NCBI RefSeq assembly: GCF_015291625.1
Contig: NZ_CP030047.1
Span: forward strand, 8,488,501-8,552,500
Length of the DNA stretch: 64,000 nt
Direction of reading: 5' to 3'
Source of the DNA: Bradyrhizobium sp. CCBAU 53421
Lineage (GTDB): Bacteria; Pseudomonadota; Alphaproteobacteria; Rhizobiales; Xanthobacteraceae
In this document: one piece after another, positions 34,932-43,744 of the stretch
Layout of the letters: the number at the start of each line of letters is the position of its first letter
Position numbering within the stretch: position 1 is the first letter of the stretch
The notes under the pieces: generated by a model
Told to the model about the DNA's origin: nothing
The model's input: the letters and a program-made list of their open reading frames with translations, nothing else
Databases searched by the model: none
Position numbers and translations under genes: made by a program

Positions 34932-35801
34932 TCATATCTCTTTTGCACCAAAGAAACCCCTTGGAAGAAAAACCAGAATGATGATCAGGAGCGCATAAGG
35001 AAGCGCGGTTTTCATCGACGGCGCGAACATCAAGGCCGCAATGGCTTCGGCCACGCCGATCACCAGGCCGCCTAGCAGCGCCCCACCGAAGCTGCCGAGA
35101 CCACCGACGATCACAGTCACGAAGGCCAGCAAGGTAAAGTCGACGGCGAGATAGGGCTGGGCATCGAACAAGGGCGATATCAATGCGCCGGCGACGCCCG
35201 CGCAGGCCGCTCCGATACCGAAGGTCACCGCATAGACCCGGGGAATATTCAACCCGACGACGAGGCCGCCCAAGCGATTGTCCGCGGCCGCGCGCAAGGA
35301 CCGTCCGAACGATGAGAATTTCAGATACGCTCCCAGCAGGACAATGAGCAGGCCGGCGGTTGCCGCCGCCTGAAGCCGCGCCAGATCCAGCGTCACGACG
35401 CCGAGCGATACGGTGTGAAACGACAGTTGGGAGGCCGTGGGGCGCGGATCCGGTCCGAACGCCACGAGCAGGACGCCGGTGAAAAGCAGCGACAGGCCGA
35501 TAAAGACGATGAATTGATAATGATGCGGCCGGCTGACAAACCGTTTGACGACCAGGGTCTCGAGGAGATAGCCGAAGACGAACATCACGACCGCCGCGAT
35601 CGCCGCCGCGACGACGATCGGAACGTCCCAAAGGCGGACGGCCCAATAGCCGATGTAGACGCCGAACACGACCATCTCGCCATGCGCGAAATTGACGACG
35701 CGCATGACGCCGAAAATGATGGTCAGGCCGAGCGCCACGAGCCCGTAGACGAGGCCGAGCAGAACGCCGCTTGCGAGAACATTGAGCCAGAGTGACAGCA
35801 T
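34932..35801 (-). CDS. livH: ABC transporter permease LivH-type
   Basis: 289 residues, hydrophobic, typical LivH: GLVYGLVALGLTIIFGVMRV, VNFAHGEMVVFGVYIGYWAV, VTVIVGGLGSFGGALLGGLV. It starts 6 bases after the flavin reductase stop and is followed by livM after 13 bases, so translation is closely coupled in the operon. Pore subunit partner of LivM. Confidence 0.93.
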   Translation of the reverse strand: MLSLWLNVLASGVLLGLVYGLVALGLTIIFGVMRVVNFAHGEMVVFGVYIGYWAVRLWDVPIVVAAAIAAVVMFVFGYLLETLVVKRFVSRPHHYQFIVFIGLSLLFTGVLLVAFGPDPRPTASQLSFHTVSLGVVTLDLARLQAAATAGLLIVLLGAYLKFSSFGRSLRAAADNRLGGLVVGLNIPRVYAVTFGIGAACAGVAGALISPLFDAQPYLAVDFTLLAFVTVIVGGLGSFGGALLGGLVIGVAEAIAALMFAPSMKTALPYALLIIILVFLPRGFFGAKEI

Positions 35802-35807
35802 GAGTGG

Positions 35808-36338
35808 TCACTGGCGCTTGGGCACGGTGAATTCGCCCTTCACATAGACAAGAGGTTCGCGATCAGCGTTTGTCGCCTGCGCGATCACCTTGCCGACGAA
35901 AATCGTATGGCTGCCGGCGTCGTACCAATCGGACACGCGGCAATCAAAGCTGCAGATCGCCTCGACGAGACTTGGAGCACCCGTCGCGAGTTCGCGCCAC
36001 AAGCCTTCGCTAAAGCGTATGTCGCCCTTGCTGCCGTCCTGCCCCGCGAATTTTTGCGCCAGCGCAGCGTGATCGGCCGTGAGGATATTCCAGCAGAATG
36101 ATCCGCTCTGCTTGATCGTGTCGTGGGCGCCAGCCGACTTGTTGACACAGACGAGCACGCTCGATGGCTCGGTCGACACCGAGCAACCGGCCGTGAGCGT
36201 CAAACCGTGCCTGCCCGGCCGCGCGCCTGTCGTCACGATCGACACGGCGCCCGGGACGTTGCGCATGGCGCTGCGGAATTCCGCGCTGCTGAACGCCGGG
36301 ATCTGCTGACTGGGCATGGGCGATACTCGAAGGTTCAT
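35808..36338 (-). CDS. Flavin reductase-like protein, module A
   Basis: 176 residues of the flavin reductase-like FMN-binding family (FRAMRNVPGAVSIVTTGARP-like start; TAGCSVSTEPSSVLVCVNKS, AGSHTIFVGKVIAQ, PLVYVKGEF). It probably supplies FMNH2 from NAD(P)H to the LLM monooxygenase of this operon. An inner ATG at 36317 is an alternative start. The module B counterpart is at 48037, though less similar than other pairs. Confidence 0.88.
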   Translation of the reverse strand: MNLRVSPMPSQQIPAFSSAEFRSAMRNVPGAVSIVTTGARPGRHGLTLTAGCSVSTEPSSVLVCVNKSAGAHDTIKQSGSFCWNILTADHAALAQKFAGQDGSKGDIRFSEGLWRELATGAPSLVEAICSFDCRVSDWYDAGSHTIFVGKVIAQATNADREPLVYVKGEFTVPKRQ

Positions 36339-36392
36339 GGTGGATTGCCCTGATATTTGGAGCCGAAGCGGCCCGGAGAGTTGGTTTGCGGC

Positions 36393-36743
36393 CTACCCGG
36401 CCGCTGCCTGAAACAGCTGGATCGTATTGTGCTGAGGGTCCTTGAGACGGACCACTCGACCATGCGCCCCCATGTCCCTGATGTCGCCAAGCACCTCGGC
36501 GCCCTGCGCCCGCGCACGATCGAGAGCCAGCTCGAGGTCATCCACCTCGAAGACAAGGACGGCATTTTGAGACGGTACAGATACGGATTCGGCCGGGCTT
36601 GCGACACAGAGAGCGGCCTTCTCTCCGGCGAATTGAATCCACTTGCCGGGATCGGCAAAGCGGATCGTCAATCCGATCGCCTCGTAGAACCTCGCCAGTT
36701 CTTCGGGCGCGACGGCGGTCAGATAGACGTGCTTGAGCTTCAC
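36393..36743 (-). CDS. VOC / glyoxalase-family protein
   Basis: 116 residues: MKLKHVYLTAVAPEELARFY, EAIGLTIRFADPGKWIQFAG, VLVFEVDDLELALDRARAQG, VRLKDPQHNTIQLFQAA. Two beta-alpha-beta-beta-beta units form one VOC domain; metal ligands His5 and Glu near the end of strands are not all clear. The start is GTG 36743 with GGGAG upstream. First gene of the module A operon. Possibly a dioxygenase, isomerase or binding protein for the substrate. Confidence 0.85.
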   Translation of the reverse strand: MKLKHVYLTAVAPEELARFYEAIGLTIRFADPGKWIQFAGEKAALCVASPAESVSVPSQNAVLVFEVDDLELALDRARAQGAEVLGDIRDMGAHGRVVRLKDPQHNTIQLFQAAAG

Positions 36744-37227
36744 CTTCTCACTCCCGATTCAGAACACGCTGTCGATCCGTGATTTCCGCAGGCTTCGATC
36801 GTCCGGTGATCATCGCGCCGTTTGCCCGGCATGAATGCTCGAACAATTGGTCCCCCTCGTCGTTGAGCAGCATTTTGTGCCGGGACATGCGGGCCTCGGC
36901 GTCATGACCTTCCGGCGCACGCGGCGAGCGGAGACGATCTATCCCTGCTGGACCCGTGCCTGGCATCCGCGAAGAAGGCGGCCCTCTCAATGCGCGATTG
37001 CGACGTCCGGCATTGCCGCAATCCCTCATGAGGTCGGTGCGGCTGCGTGCCTCATGCCCCACGGCCAGCTCAGGGGAGATTGACCGTTTTTCGATACAAG
37101 TCGTCAATTTGTCGAAATTCCCACGGTCGCGACTGCGGTTAGCATCGCTGTCATGGAGACGTCACCACGCGGGATAACGCACGGGACCGGGCCTCGACGA
37201 AGCCACAGTTTGCCAGGGAGAAATCGA
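36744..37227. other. Intergenic stretch between module A and the Lrp gene
   Basis: No supportable gene. It holds the divergent promoters of the module A operon and of the Lrp/AsnC gene. Near 37085-37120 the AT-rich GTCGTCAATTTGTCGAAATT may contain an Lrp-type site, but I see no clean palindrome. Confidence 0.45.
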
Positions 37228-37854
37228 ATGACAACGACGGCTCTGGACAGGATCGACATCAAGATTCTGAATGAACTGCAGAAGGACGCCGGCTTGACCA
37301 ACGTCGAGCTTGCTTCGCGCGTCAATCTCTCACCGTCACCCTGCCTCGCCCGCGTTCGCACGCTTGAAAAACTCGGAGTGATCGACCGGCGAATTGCCGT
37401 GTTGGATCCGGCGGTCGTCGGGATCGGCGTTACTGCGTTCATACAAGTCAAGCTCGAGAAGCAGGTCCAGCTCTCACTCGAGAACTTCACGCGCTCGATC
37501 GATCGCCTGAACCAGGTGATGGAGTGTTACCTGATGACGGGCGATAGCGATTATCTTCTGCGTGTGATGGTGTCCGACATCGGGGCGCTTGAAGACCTCA
37601 TCGTGAACAAGCTCTCACGCATACCAGGCGTGACCAGCATTCGGTCAAACCTGGCGTTGAAGCGGATTTCTCACAAGACGGTACTTCCTATCGACTCCAA
37701 TCAGCCCGTTCAGATCAAGGCGCCCAGTCCGGCCTCCAGGCGCATCGCGAGACCGGCCAAGTCACACTACGACACAGCCCTCCAGACGCGGATCGACGGC
37801 GGCATGAGCATCGAGACTTCGCGCGCGCTCGACCACAATGCGGTCAGCTTCTAG
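37228..37854 (+). CDS. Lrp/AsnC family regulator
   Basis: 208 residues: HTH at about 5-60 (LDRIDIKILNELQKDAGLTN, VELASRVNLSPSPCLARVRT, LEKLGVI) and the RAM ligand domain (about 70-150; CYLMTGDSDYLLRVMVSDIG). A Ser/Arg-rich tail of about 50 residues is unusual; typical members end near 155-165. AGGGAG precedes the ATG at 37228. It lies divergent to the module A operon, so it is its likely regulator, perhaps responding to an amino-acid-like substrate. Confidence 0.9.
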   Translation: MTTTALDRIDIKILNELQKDAGLTNVELASRVNLSPSPCLARVRTLEKLGVIDRRIAVLDPAVVGIGVTAFIQVKLEKQVQLSLENFTRSIDRLNQVMECYLMTGDSDYLLRVMVSDIGALEDLIVNKLSRIPGVTSIRSNLALKRISHKTVLPIDSNQPVQIKAPSPASRRIARPAKSHYDTALQTRIDGGMSIETSRALDHNAVSF

Positions 37855-38405
37855 CGACCGGGCAGTTCCCAGCCTCGGCGCGGCAACTGGAGCCGCCCGC
37901 CGACTACGCAGCGACAAGGCGATCGAGACGTCTTGTCCGGATATCCGAGCATCTATGCGAGCAATCGTGTCTCGTCGCTGCACCGAGCGTCATTAACTCT
38001 CGGACGCTTGGCGGCGTTCTTCACCGCCTGCGTCCTGCTTCTCTATGGTCCGATGTTCGCGATCTACATCTTGTGGGGCGGCTTTCAGGCGATAGCTTCA
38101 GTTCGGCAACGTCGTCATGGTTTGCACGGTCGTTCTCTCCGCGCTAGGCCGCCTAGCCATTTTTGCAGATCGCTGTGGATCGCGCGAAATCGTAGTTTGG
38201 CGCACGAAATCGTGCATCCGGTGGAGAGAATGTCAGGCAATCCCTATTGAAAGATAAAGCATTTTCGACCTTCCCAAATCAACTACCCACCAATTTGGCT
38301 ACGGGCGGAAAATTGAGTTTCGTCTGTGCGCAAATTTGTAACCGGGAACCTCCGGTTAAGCGGCGACGGCCGCGCTGATTATTATCTCTTGCGGGCCGAC
38401 CCTAT
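37855..38405. other. Intergenic stretch after the Lrp gene
   Basis: The frame at 37933-38250 has one hydrophobic segment (LGRLAAFFTACVLLLYGPMF) but no start signal, and it loses protein character after residue 60; perhaps a decayed membrane gene. A fragment of the dispersed repeat (AAATCGTAGTTTGG) lies at 38187-38200. Confidence 0.4.
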
Positions 38406-38960
38406 TCAGACAGTTTCCAAAGCGGTCACGCACGAGGTATCGTGCGCGATCGCCTGGAGAATCTTGTCCACCGCTGCATTCGCCCACTGATGGAGTTCGG
38501 CTGTCGTTTTGTTCTGCAGAGGATGAGGTACGTAAACTGCTGCAGCGTCGAGCCCGATCGCTCCCTTTTGAGACTCGAAAGCTTGTTGAAACTCGGTAGT
38601 CAGTACGCTGACACCGGCGAGTCCCTTCTTGTCGAGATCGTTCAGGTCGTGCGTAGAGCACGACGTGCAGGATCCGCAGTCGGACAGCGCGATGATGACG
38701 GCATCGCAATTGTCCGCGATATCCTTGATCATCTCGCGAGGGGCTACCCGCGTGTTGGTGGGCTTCTTATACCTACGCGTCTCGATACCGCGTTCTGTGC
38801 AGAGCTGTTCGAGACGGTCGATGAACTCGTCGCCGCGCATTTTTCCGATGTCCATGAGCGCGATCGTCTTACCGACGACCGAGTCGAGTGGCGCCGCCCG
38901 TTCGCGCAACTCCGATGCAGTCTCCGAGGTGGGGTCGCGAAAGCTGATGCCGTATTTCAT
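38406..38960 (-). CDS. UGSC-family protein (Cys form of a selenoprotein family)
   Basis: 184 residues. C95-G-S-C98 followed by C101 (ALSDCGSCTSC) is the Cys version of the U-G-S-C motif known from environmental selenoproteomes, with Cys in place of Sec. The fold seems alpha/beta (KTIALMDIGKMRGDEFIDRL ... AVIIALSDCG ... GVSVLTTEF). The ATG overlaps the stop of the upstream redox protein (ATGA). The motif suggests a thiol redox enzyme; the reaction is unknown. It is the last gene in the GntR-controlled module. Confidence 0.8.
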   Translation of the reverse strand: MKYGISFRDPTSETASELRERAAPLDSVVGKTIALMDIGKMRGDEFIDRLEQLCTERGIETRRYKKPTNTRVAPREMIKDIADNCDAVIIALSDCGSCTSCSTHDLNDLDKKGLAGVSVLTTEFQQAFESQKGAIGLDAAAVYVPHPLQNKTTAELHQWANAAVDKILQAIAHDTSCVTALETV

Positions 38961-40396
38961 GTTGTGATCTCCATCGTCACTGGTTTGGATTCATTGCGAA
39001 ACCGGCCGCCGGTCCAGCCGGCGCAAATCGCCGAGAACAAGCCTGCCTGCCCACCCGCCTGCACGATAAGCAGACCTTCCGGCCAGAACTTGTTGACCAT
39101 CTCGTCCGCCCGGCGCGGGTCGACCCCTTCGCCGACGCCATGGGCACCCTGTATGACGTCCTTGCCGGGACGCACCATCGCCGTGTGAAGCTCTTCGGTG
39201 ATGCGCCCGCGATCCCACCCCGCTTCGCGGAAGATGGCGTAATGCTCCGGAACGAGGACCAACAAGGCGTTCGTGAATTCGCACAACTTATGGTGCCCGA
39301 CGGCCAGCAAAGACATGGCTAGCGATTTCGTGAGTTGCTCGGGAGTCCTCGACCGCTGATCGATGAACCCTTGAATGCCATCGCCCTGGAAGAGCGTTAC
39401 GGCGTTCTTCCCGGGCTCGATTCCACGCGCGACCGACAGGGGCATCCACGTTGGATCCGATTCGTCCTCCGCGAAGCAGAACGTGTACTTGCCTGGACCG
39501 CCGAGGACGGCGCGGTCAAGTTCGCCGGGACGGCCGCCGCCCACGTTGCGGATGATCAGCTGAAGCGCCCGGCCGATGGTCGCATTGGCGCGATTACCTT
39601 GGCCGAGGCAGTTGATGCCAGAGTTCATGCCGATTTCCCGCGCGACCGGTCCGTTCACGACGATGATCGGGCTTGAGAAGCACGTCGTGCAGAGCAGGCC
39701 GTGCATCGTGAACAGAGGGTCCAGCGCCGCCTCCAGCGCGGTCAGAACCACTGGCATGTACTCGGGACGGCAGCCCGCCATTACGGCATTGACTGCGACC
39801 TTCTCAACGGTGATCGGCGACAGGTTCGGAGGCACGGCGCCGATGATCTCGTCGGGCTTGCGCGAGGTGCCCTCCAGCATGCGGAGAATGCGCACATCCG
39901 TCGGAGGAACAACAGGAAGGCCATCGCTCCATCCACGATCGAAGCAGGCTTCGATCTCGTCATCCCATTCTCCGAGCCTGATCTGCCGCGATTTGAAATC
40001 GAGCTTGCCGTACTTCGCACGCAAGACATCGTAGACGCCCGGCTCGCGTGACTTCGAACCACAGCCCGGCCGCATCTCGGGCAATCCTTCGCCCAATCCC
40101 TCAAGGCCCGTGAGCTTCTCCCAATCCGCGCGGCTCCAGCCGAAGGTGCGGGCGACCTCTTTGCCTTCCCTCATGCGGACGACCGTAGGCACCGCTTCCA
40201 CGTCGAACGCAAAGGACGATTCGAGCGAAGAGTCGTCAAGCGCCGACACGGTTGACGGAAAAGAGGGATCGTCTTGAGTGTAAACGACGGTTGGTATCTT
40301 GTCGGCGATCTGACCGATCACGTGCTCCACCATCTGACAGGTCTCGCATTCGCGTTTGGCGAAGATCAGGATGCCGTCCTGGAGTTTGACATTCAT
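38957..40396 (-). CDS. Thioredoxin-fused multi-cysteine redox protein
   Basis: 479 residues. Residues 1-95 form a thioredoxin-like domain with C17-E-T-C20 and a cis-Pro segment (VEAVPTVVRM). The rest is a UGSC-associated domain of unknown fold: RGWSDGLPVVPPTDVRILRM, VNAVMAGCRPEYMPVVLTAL, a second CxxC in HGLLCTTCFSSPIIVVNGP, and SGINCLGQGNRANATIGRAL. The fusion gives the catalytic domain its own reductant relay. The likely donor is the thioredoxin reductase encoded at 41953. Substrate unknown; a reductase for an organic or selenium/sulfur compound is possible (inference). Confidence 0.75.
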   Translation of the reverse strand: MNVKLQDGILIFAKRECETCQMVEHVIGQIADKIPTVVYTQDDPSFPSTVSALDDSSLESSFAFDVEAVPTVVRMREGKEVARTFGWSRADWEKLTGLEGLGEGLPEMRPGCGSKSREPGVYDVLRAKYGKLDFKSRQIRLGEWDDEIEACFDRGWSDGLPVVPPTDVRILRMLEGTSRKPDEIIGAVPPNLSPITVEKVAVNAVMAGCRPEYMPVVLTALEAALDPLFTMHGLLCTTCFSSPIIVVNGPVAREIGMNSGINCLGQGNRANATIGRALQLIIRNVGGGRPGELDRAVLGGPGKYTFCFAEDESDPTWMPLSVARGIEPGKNAVTLFQGDGIQGFIDQRSRTPEQLTKSLAMSLLAVGHHKLCEFTNALLVLVPEHYAIFREAGWDRGRITEELHTAMVRPGKDVIQGAHGVGEGVDPRRADEMVNKFWPEGLLIVQAGGQAGLFSAICAGWTGGRFRNESKPVTMEITT

Positions 40397-40493
40397 ATTT
40401 AAGGCACTGCCTCCATGTTGCTGCGCCCTCCTCCGTTGCCATTCGACGAGGTAGTTCGGCGCTTTCGGTTTTTCCCGATCGAATGTTTTCAGT

Positions 40494-41858
40494 TCAGTCC
40501 GGTTGCGGCTCGGGCGACATGATCCCTGCCGTGGGAACAGGAGAACAGTCCGCCGGAACGGTCACGGGTTTCAGGTTGAATTTCACGCCGGCGCCGAAAC
40601 GCTCCGCATAGGCCGCGTCAGCCTGGACGGGATCGAATTCCCCACTCATCTTCGAGACGACGACCGTCGCGACACCGTTTCCAATAATATTGGTTACCGA
40701 GCGCGCCTCCGACATGAAACGATCGATGCCGATCAGCAGAGCCAGACCTTCGACCGGCAGAACATGGGTGGCGGACAGCGTTGCTGCCAGCACGACGAAT
40801 CCGGATCCTGCGACCGAACCTGATCCCTTCGACGTAATGAGCAGCAGCAGCAGAAGTCCGCACTGCTGGGCCAACGACATCTCGATTCCGTAAGCCTGCG
40901 CGATGAAGAGCGCCGCCATCGACAGATAGATCGCGGTGCCATCTGCGTTGAAGGAGTAGCCGACCGGAAGGACGAGGCCTACGCTGGAACGCGTGCATCC
41001 CAAGCGCTCGAGTTTGTCCATCAAGCGGGGCAACACGCTTTCGGACGAACAGGTGCCGAGCACGATCAACGCCTCGTCGCTCATGAAGCGCAGGAAGCGC
41101 GTGAACCCGAAGCCATTCAATCGAGCGACCGCGCCGAGCACCACGAAAAGGAAGATGATGCACGTCGCGTAGACGGCGATAAGCATATGGCCCAGCACGA
41201 GAATCGATCCGATGCCATAGCGGCCAACGGTGAAGGCCATCGCGCCGAACGCACCGACCGGCGCAAGACGCATGATCATCCCCACGATCTTGAACAGGAT
41301 GTCGTTCGCCGATTGAGCTAGCAGAACAAACGGCCTGGCGCGTTCGCCGACCAGCACTGCGGCGCAGCCGAACAGTACGCCAAAGAAGACGATCTGGAGC
41401 AGGTCGCCCTTTGCGAACGCCGCGATCGCGTTATCGGGCACGATGCCAGACAGGAAATCGAAGAAGTACGATCCAACCGGCGCTGCCTTGTATTTCGAGA
41501 TGTCGATAGCCTGGCTGCCGACCGCGGCCCTGTCGAAGCCAGCGCCCGGCTTCAACACATTCATGACGATCAGGCCCACGATCAGGGCGATCGTAGAGGC
41601 GACCTCGAAATAGATCAGCGCCTGCCCCCCGACGCGGCCCAAGCGGCGCAGGTCGCGGACCTCGGCGATGCCGATGACGATCGTCAGGAAGGCGATCGGC
41701 GGGATGACCATCTTGATGAGCTTGATGAAGATATCACTCAACATCTGCATCGAGGCGCCGATGCCCGGCCAAAGCGCGCCCACCGTTGCGCCCAGCAGGA
41801 GCGCCAGCACAACCTGCGCCGTGAGATTATTCGAGAATTTGCGGAGCAACATCGACAT
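40494..41858 (-). CDS. Dicarboxylate/amino acid:cation symporter (DAACS)
   Basis: 454 residues, inner-membrane, GltP/DctA family. Family motifs: LRRLGRVGGQALIYFEVAST, the SSSE-like segment TCSSESVLPRLMDKLERLGC, PVGYSFNADGTAIYLSMAAL, and the C-terminal GIDRFMSEARSVTNIIGNGV. GGGAGG precedes ATG 41858. Na+ or H+-driven uptake of an anionic substrate, presumably the one handled by the redox proteins downstream. Two GntR operators lie at its promoter. It is followed by the multi-Cys protein 98 bases later. Confidence 0.92.
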   Translation of the reverse strand: MSMLLRKFSNNLTAQVVLALLLGATVGALWPGIGASMQMLSDIFIKLIKMVIPPIAFLTIVIGIAEVRDLRRLGRVGGQALIYFEVASTIALIVGLIVMNVLKPGAGFDRAAVGSQAIDISKYKAAPVGSYFFDFLSGIVPDNAIAAFAKGDLLQIVFFGVLFGCAAVLVGERARPFVLLAQSANDILFKIVGMIMRLAPVGAFGAMAFTVGRYGIGSILVLGHMLIAVYATCIIFLFVVLGAVARLNGFGFTRFLRFMSDEALIVLGTCSSESVLPRLMDKLERLGCTRSSVGLVLPVGYSFNADGTAIYLSMAALFIAQAYGIEMSLAQQCGLLLLLLITSKGSGSVAGSGFVVLAATLSATHVLPVEGLALLIGIDRFMSEARSVTNIIGNGVATVVVSKMSGEFDPVQADAAYAERFGAGVKFNLKPVTVPADCSPVPTAGIMSPEPQPD

Positions 41859-41895
41859 CGGAAGAACCTCCCACAACGTTCGCTTTATCCAGAGA

Positions 41896-41936
41896 AACTG
41901 GAATTCCGGCTATGCCGTCAAACTGGAATTCCAGAT
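41896..41936. promoter_or_regulatory. Two GntR-type operators upstream of the symporter
   Basis: AACTGGAATTCCGGCT (41896-41911) and AACTGGAATTCCAGAT (41921-41936), centres 25 bases apart, lie between the trxB stop and the symporter start. They share the core CTGGAATTCC with sites at 42965, 43005 and 43729. Confidence 0.8.
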
Positions 41937-41952
41937 CGATTGTAGTTTGAAC

Positions 41953-42948
41953 CTATGTTGCGGATTCCCTTGCCTTTCTTGCTTTCTCGGCCGTTGGCTG
42001 CGACGCTGTCCGCTCCGCCAGATATTTTTCCGCCTCAAGCGCAGCCATACAGCCCATCCCAGCGGCGACCACAGCCTGCTTGTAGCGGTCGTCGCTCACG
42101 TCACCGGCCGACCAAACATTCTTTCGCGAGGTCGCCGTCGACCACGGCGCGATCTTGATGTAACCGGCATCCGTCATGTCGAGCTGGCCTCGGAAGAGCG
42201 CGGTGGCCGGGTCGTGGCCGATCGCGACGAATGCGCCTCCGACGGAGACGGACGTCTCCACTCCCGTGGTCCGGTCCAGCAACCGTAGTCCCGTGAGACG
42301 ACGCGAAGGCTCGCCCTCGCCGAGAAACGCCATGACCTCAGTGTTCCAGAGAACTTCGATTTTCGGATGGGCAAAGAAGCGATCCTGCAGGATCTGCTCT
42401 GCGCGGAGCTTGTCCCGCCTATGTATCAGCGTGACCTTGGACGCATGGTTCGTGAGGTAAAGAGCTTCCTCGACCGCGGTGTTGCCGCCGCCGATGACGA
42501 CGACCTCCTTCCCGCGGTAAAAGAAGCCATCGCAAACCGCGCAAGCCGAGATGCCGTATCCCGAATAATCTGCCTCGCCGGGACTGCCGAGCCATTTCGC
42601 CTGTGCACCGGTGGCGATGATCAGCGCGTCTCCCAGGTAGGTGTCGCCGGAGTCGCCTTGGGCAACGATGGGATCCTGCGAGAGATCGACCGACATGATC
42701 GTGTCGAAGACGATGCTCGTGCCGACGTGCTCGGCCTGCTGCCGCATCTGCTCCATCAGCTCAGGGCCTTGGACCGCCTGAGCAAACCCAGGGAAGTTTT
42801 CGACGTCGGTGGTGGTTGTGAGCTGACCACCAGGCTGGATTCCCGTGACCAGAGTCGGCTTCAAATTGGCCCGCGCTGCGTAGATTGCCGCGCTGTAGCC
42901 GGCCGGGCCTGCACCAATGATGAGTACCCGCGTCTTAGTTTCAACCAC
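41953..42948 (-). CDS. trxB: Thioredoxin reductase (NADPH)
   Basis: About 331 residues. FAD motif GAGPAGYSAAIYAARANLKP, active-site C136-A-V-C139-D, NADPH motif VVVIGGGNTAVEEALYLTNH, and the C-terminal SAGDVSDDRYKQAVVAAGMG. The GTG at 42948 is chosen because GGAGG lies 9 bases upstream; an in-frame GTG at 42957 directly abuts that site. It presumably reduces the thioredoxin-like domain of the multi-Cys protein. As it sits apart from housekeeping loci, it is probably a dedicated second trxB. Preceded by two operators. Confidence 0.92.
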   Translation of the reverse strand: MVETKTRVLIIGAGPAGYSAAIYAARANLKPTLVTGIQPGGQLTTTTDVENFPGFAQAVQGPELMEQMRQQAEHVGTSIVFDTIMSVDLSQDPIVAQGDSGDTYLGDALIIATGAQAKWLGSPGEADYSGYGISACAVCDGFFYRGKEVVVIGGGNTAVEEALYLTNHASKVTLIHRRDKLRAEQILQDRFFAHPKIEVLWNTEVMAFLGEGEPSRRLTGLRLLDRTTGVETSVSVGGAFVAIGHDPATALFRGQLDMTDAGYIKIAPWSTATSRKNVWSAGDVSDDRYKQAVVAAGMGCMAALEAEKYLAERTASQPTAEKARKARESAT

Positions 42949-42964
42949 GCCGTCCACCCTCCAA

Positions 42965-43020
42965 AACTGGAATTCCAGTTAAGGGCATATCGGCCAATTA
43001 TGTCAACTGGAATTCCAGTT
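42965..43020. promoter_or_regulatory. Two perfect GntR-type operators upstream of trxB
   Basis: AACTGGAATTCCAGTT occurs perfectly at 42965-42980 and again at 43005-43020, centres 40 bases apart, between the trxB start and the gntR stop. The 16-bp palindrome and its multiple copies point to cooperative repression. Confidence 0.88.
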
Positions 43021-43030
43021 TGGCGGGAAG

Positions 43031-43726
43031 CTATTTCTTTCGGATGGTTCTCTTCGGCCGTCGGCCCGCGGTGGCTTCAGTCGGTTCGCTGCCGACTATC
43101 TGCAAAGCAAGCCCCTGGACGATCTTCAGATGCGAGACGAGTTCTACGTTTGCCTCTTCGATGCGGCCCGTGACGGTCAGGTCCACGATCCGTCGATGCT
43201 GTTCGACTGCCCGACTCATCCTTTCGAGATCGGCCGGAAGCCGGTAGCGGATCGCGTTGAGTTTGTGAGTGATGACCCGATAGGCGTTACTCAAGAGTGG
43301 GTTTTCCGCGGCGTGAACCAGCGCCTGATGAAATTCGGAATCCATCCGTTCGGCGGTCTCGACGTCCTGTGCTTCGACTGCGAGCGCGCCGGCGGCGATC
43401 TGCTTGGACACGGCGGCCGCCAGCTTTTCGGGGTGGTCCGCCAGAAGACGAAGAGCGCCCAGTTCCAAGACGGTACGCATCTCGCACAACATCCGCACCG
43501 ACGCTTCGTCCAGGACCATGACGAAGGTGCCGCTCTGAGGACGGATCACGACGAGCCCGTCCCGGGCGAGACTGGCGAGAGCCTCGCGCACGGGCGTTCT
43601 GCTGATCCCTATAGAAGCAGCGAGCGCGCGATCCGACAATTTCTCGCCGAATTCGAAATCGCCTCGAATGATGCCATCGCGGATCGTTTTCTCGGCTTGG
43701 GCGGCAAGGTCTACGTATTGATCCAT
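43031..43726 (-). CDS. GntR family (FCD/FadR-type) regulator
   Basis: 231 residues from MDQYVDLAAQAEKTIRDGII. N-terminal winged helix (about 15-75; LSDRALAASIGISRTPVREA, LASLARDGLVVIRPQSGTFV) and C-terminal FCD domain (about 85-215; EFHQALVHAAENPLLSNAYR) that binds a carboxylate, often with metal. The start at 43726 is used, as the longer frame runs through the operator and promoter. No Shine-Dalgarno is present; the predicted +1 is at or next to the ATG, so the mRNA may be leaderless. Controls the redox module and itself. Confidence 0.9.
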   Translation of the reverse strand: MDQYVDLAAQAEKTIRDGIIRGDFEFGEKLSDRALAASIGISRTPVREALASLARDGLVVIRPQSGTFVMVLDEASVRMLCEMRTVLELGALRLLADHPEKLAAAVSKQIAAGALAVEAQDVETAERMDSEFHQALVHAAENPLLSNAYRVITHKLNAIRYRLPADLERMSRAVEQHRRIVDLTVTGRIEEANVELVSHLKIVQGLALQIVGSEPTEATAGRRPKRTIRKK

Positions 43727-43728
43727 GC

Positions 43729-43744
43729 AACTGGAATACCAGAA
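43729..43744 (-). promoter_or_regulatory. GntR operator over its own promoter
   Basis: AACTGGAATACCAGAA, a variant of the module operator, overlaps the predicted -10 (TATTCC on the minus strand). A -35 (TTGCCC) lies 17 bases upstream. Binding would block polymerase: autorepression. Confidence 0.75.

Noticed and set aside
36748..37107. Minus-strand frame upstream of the VOC gene
   Set aside because: Arg-rich, unrecognised, without a start signal, and it covers the divergent promoter region.
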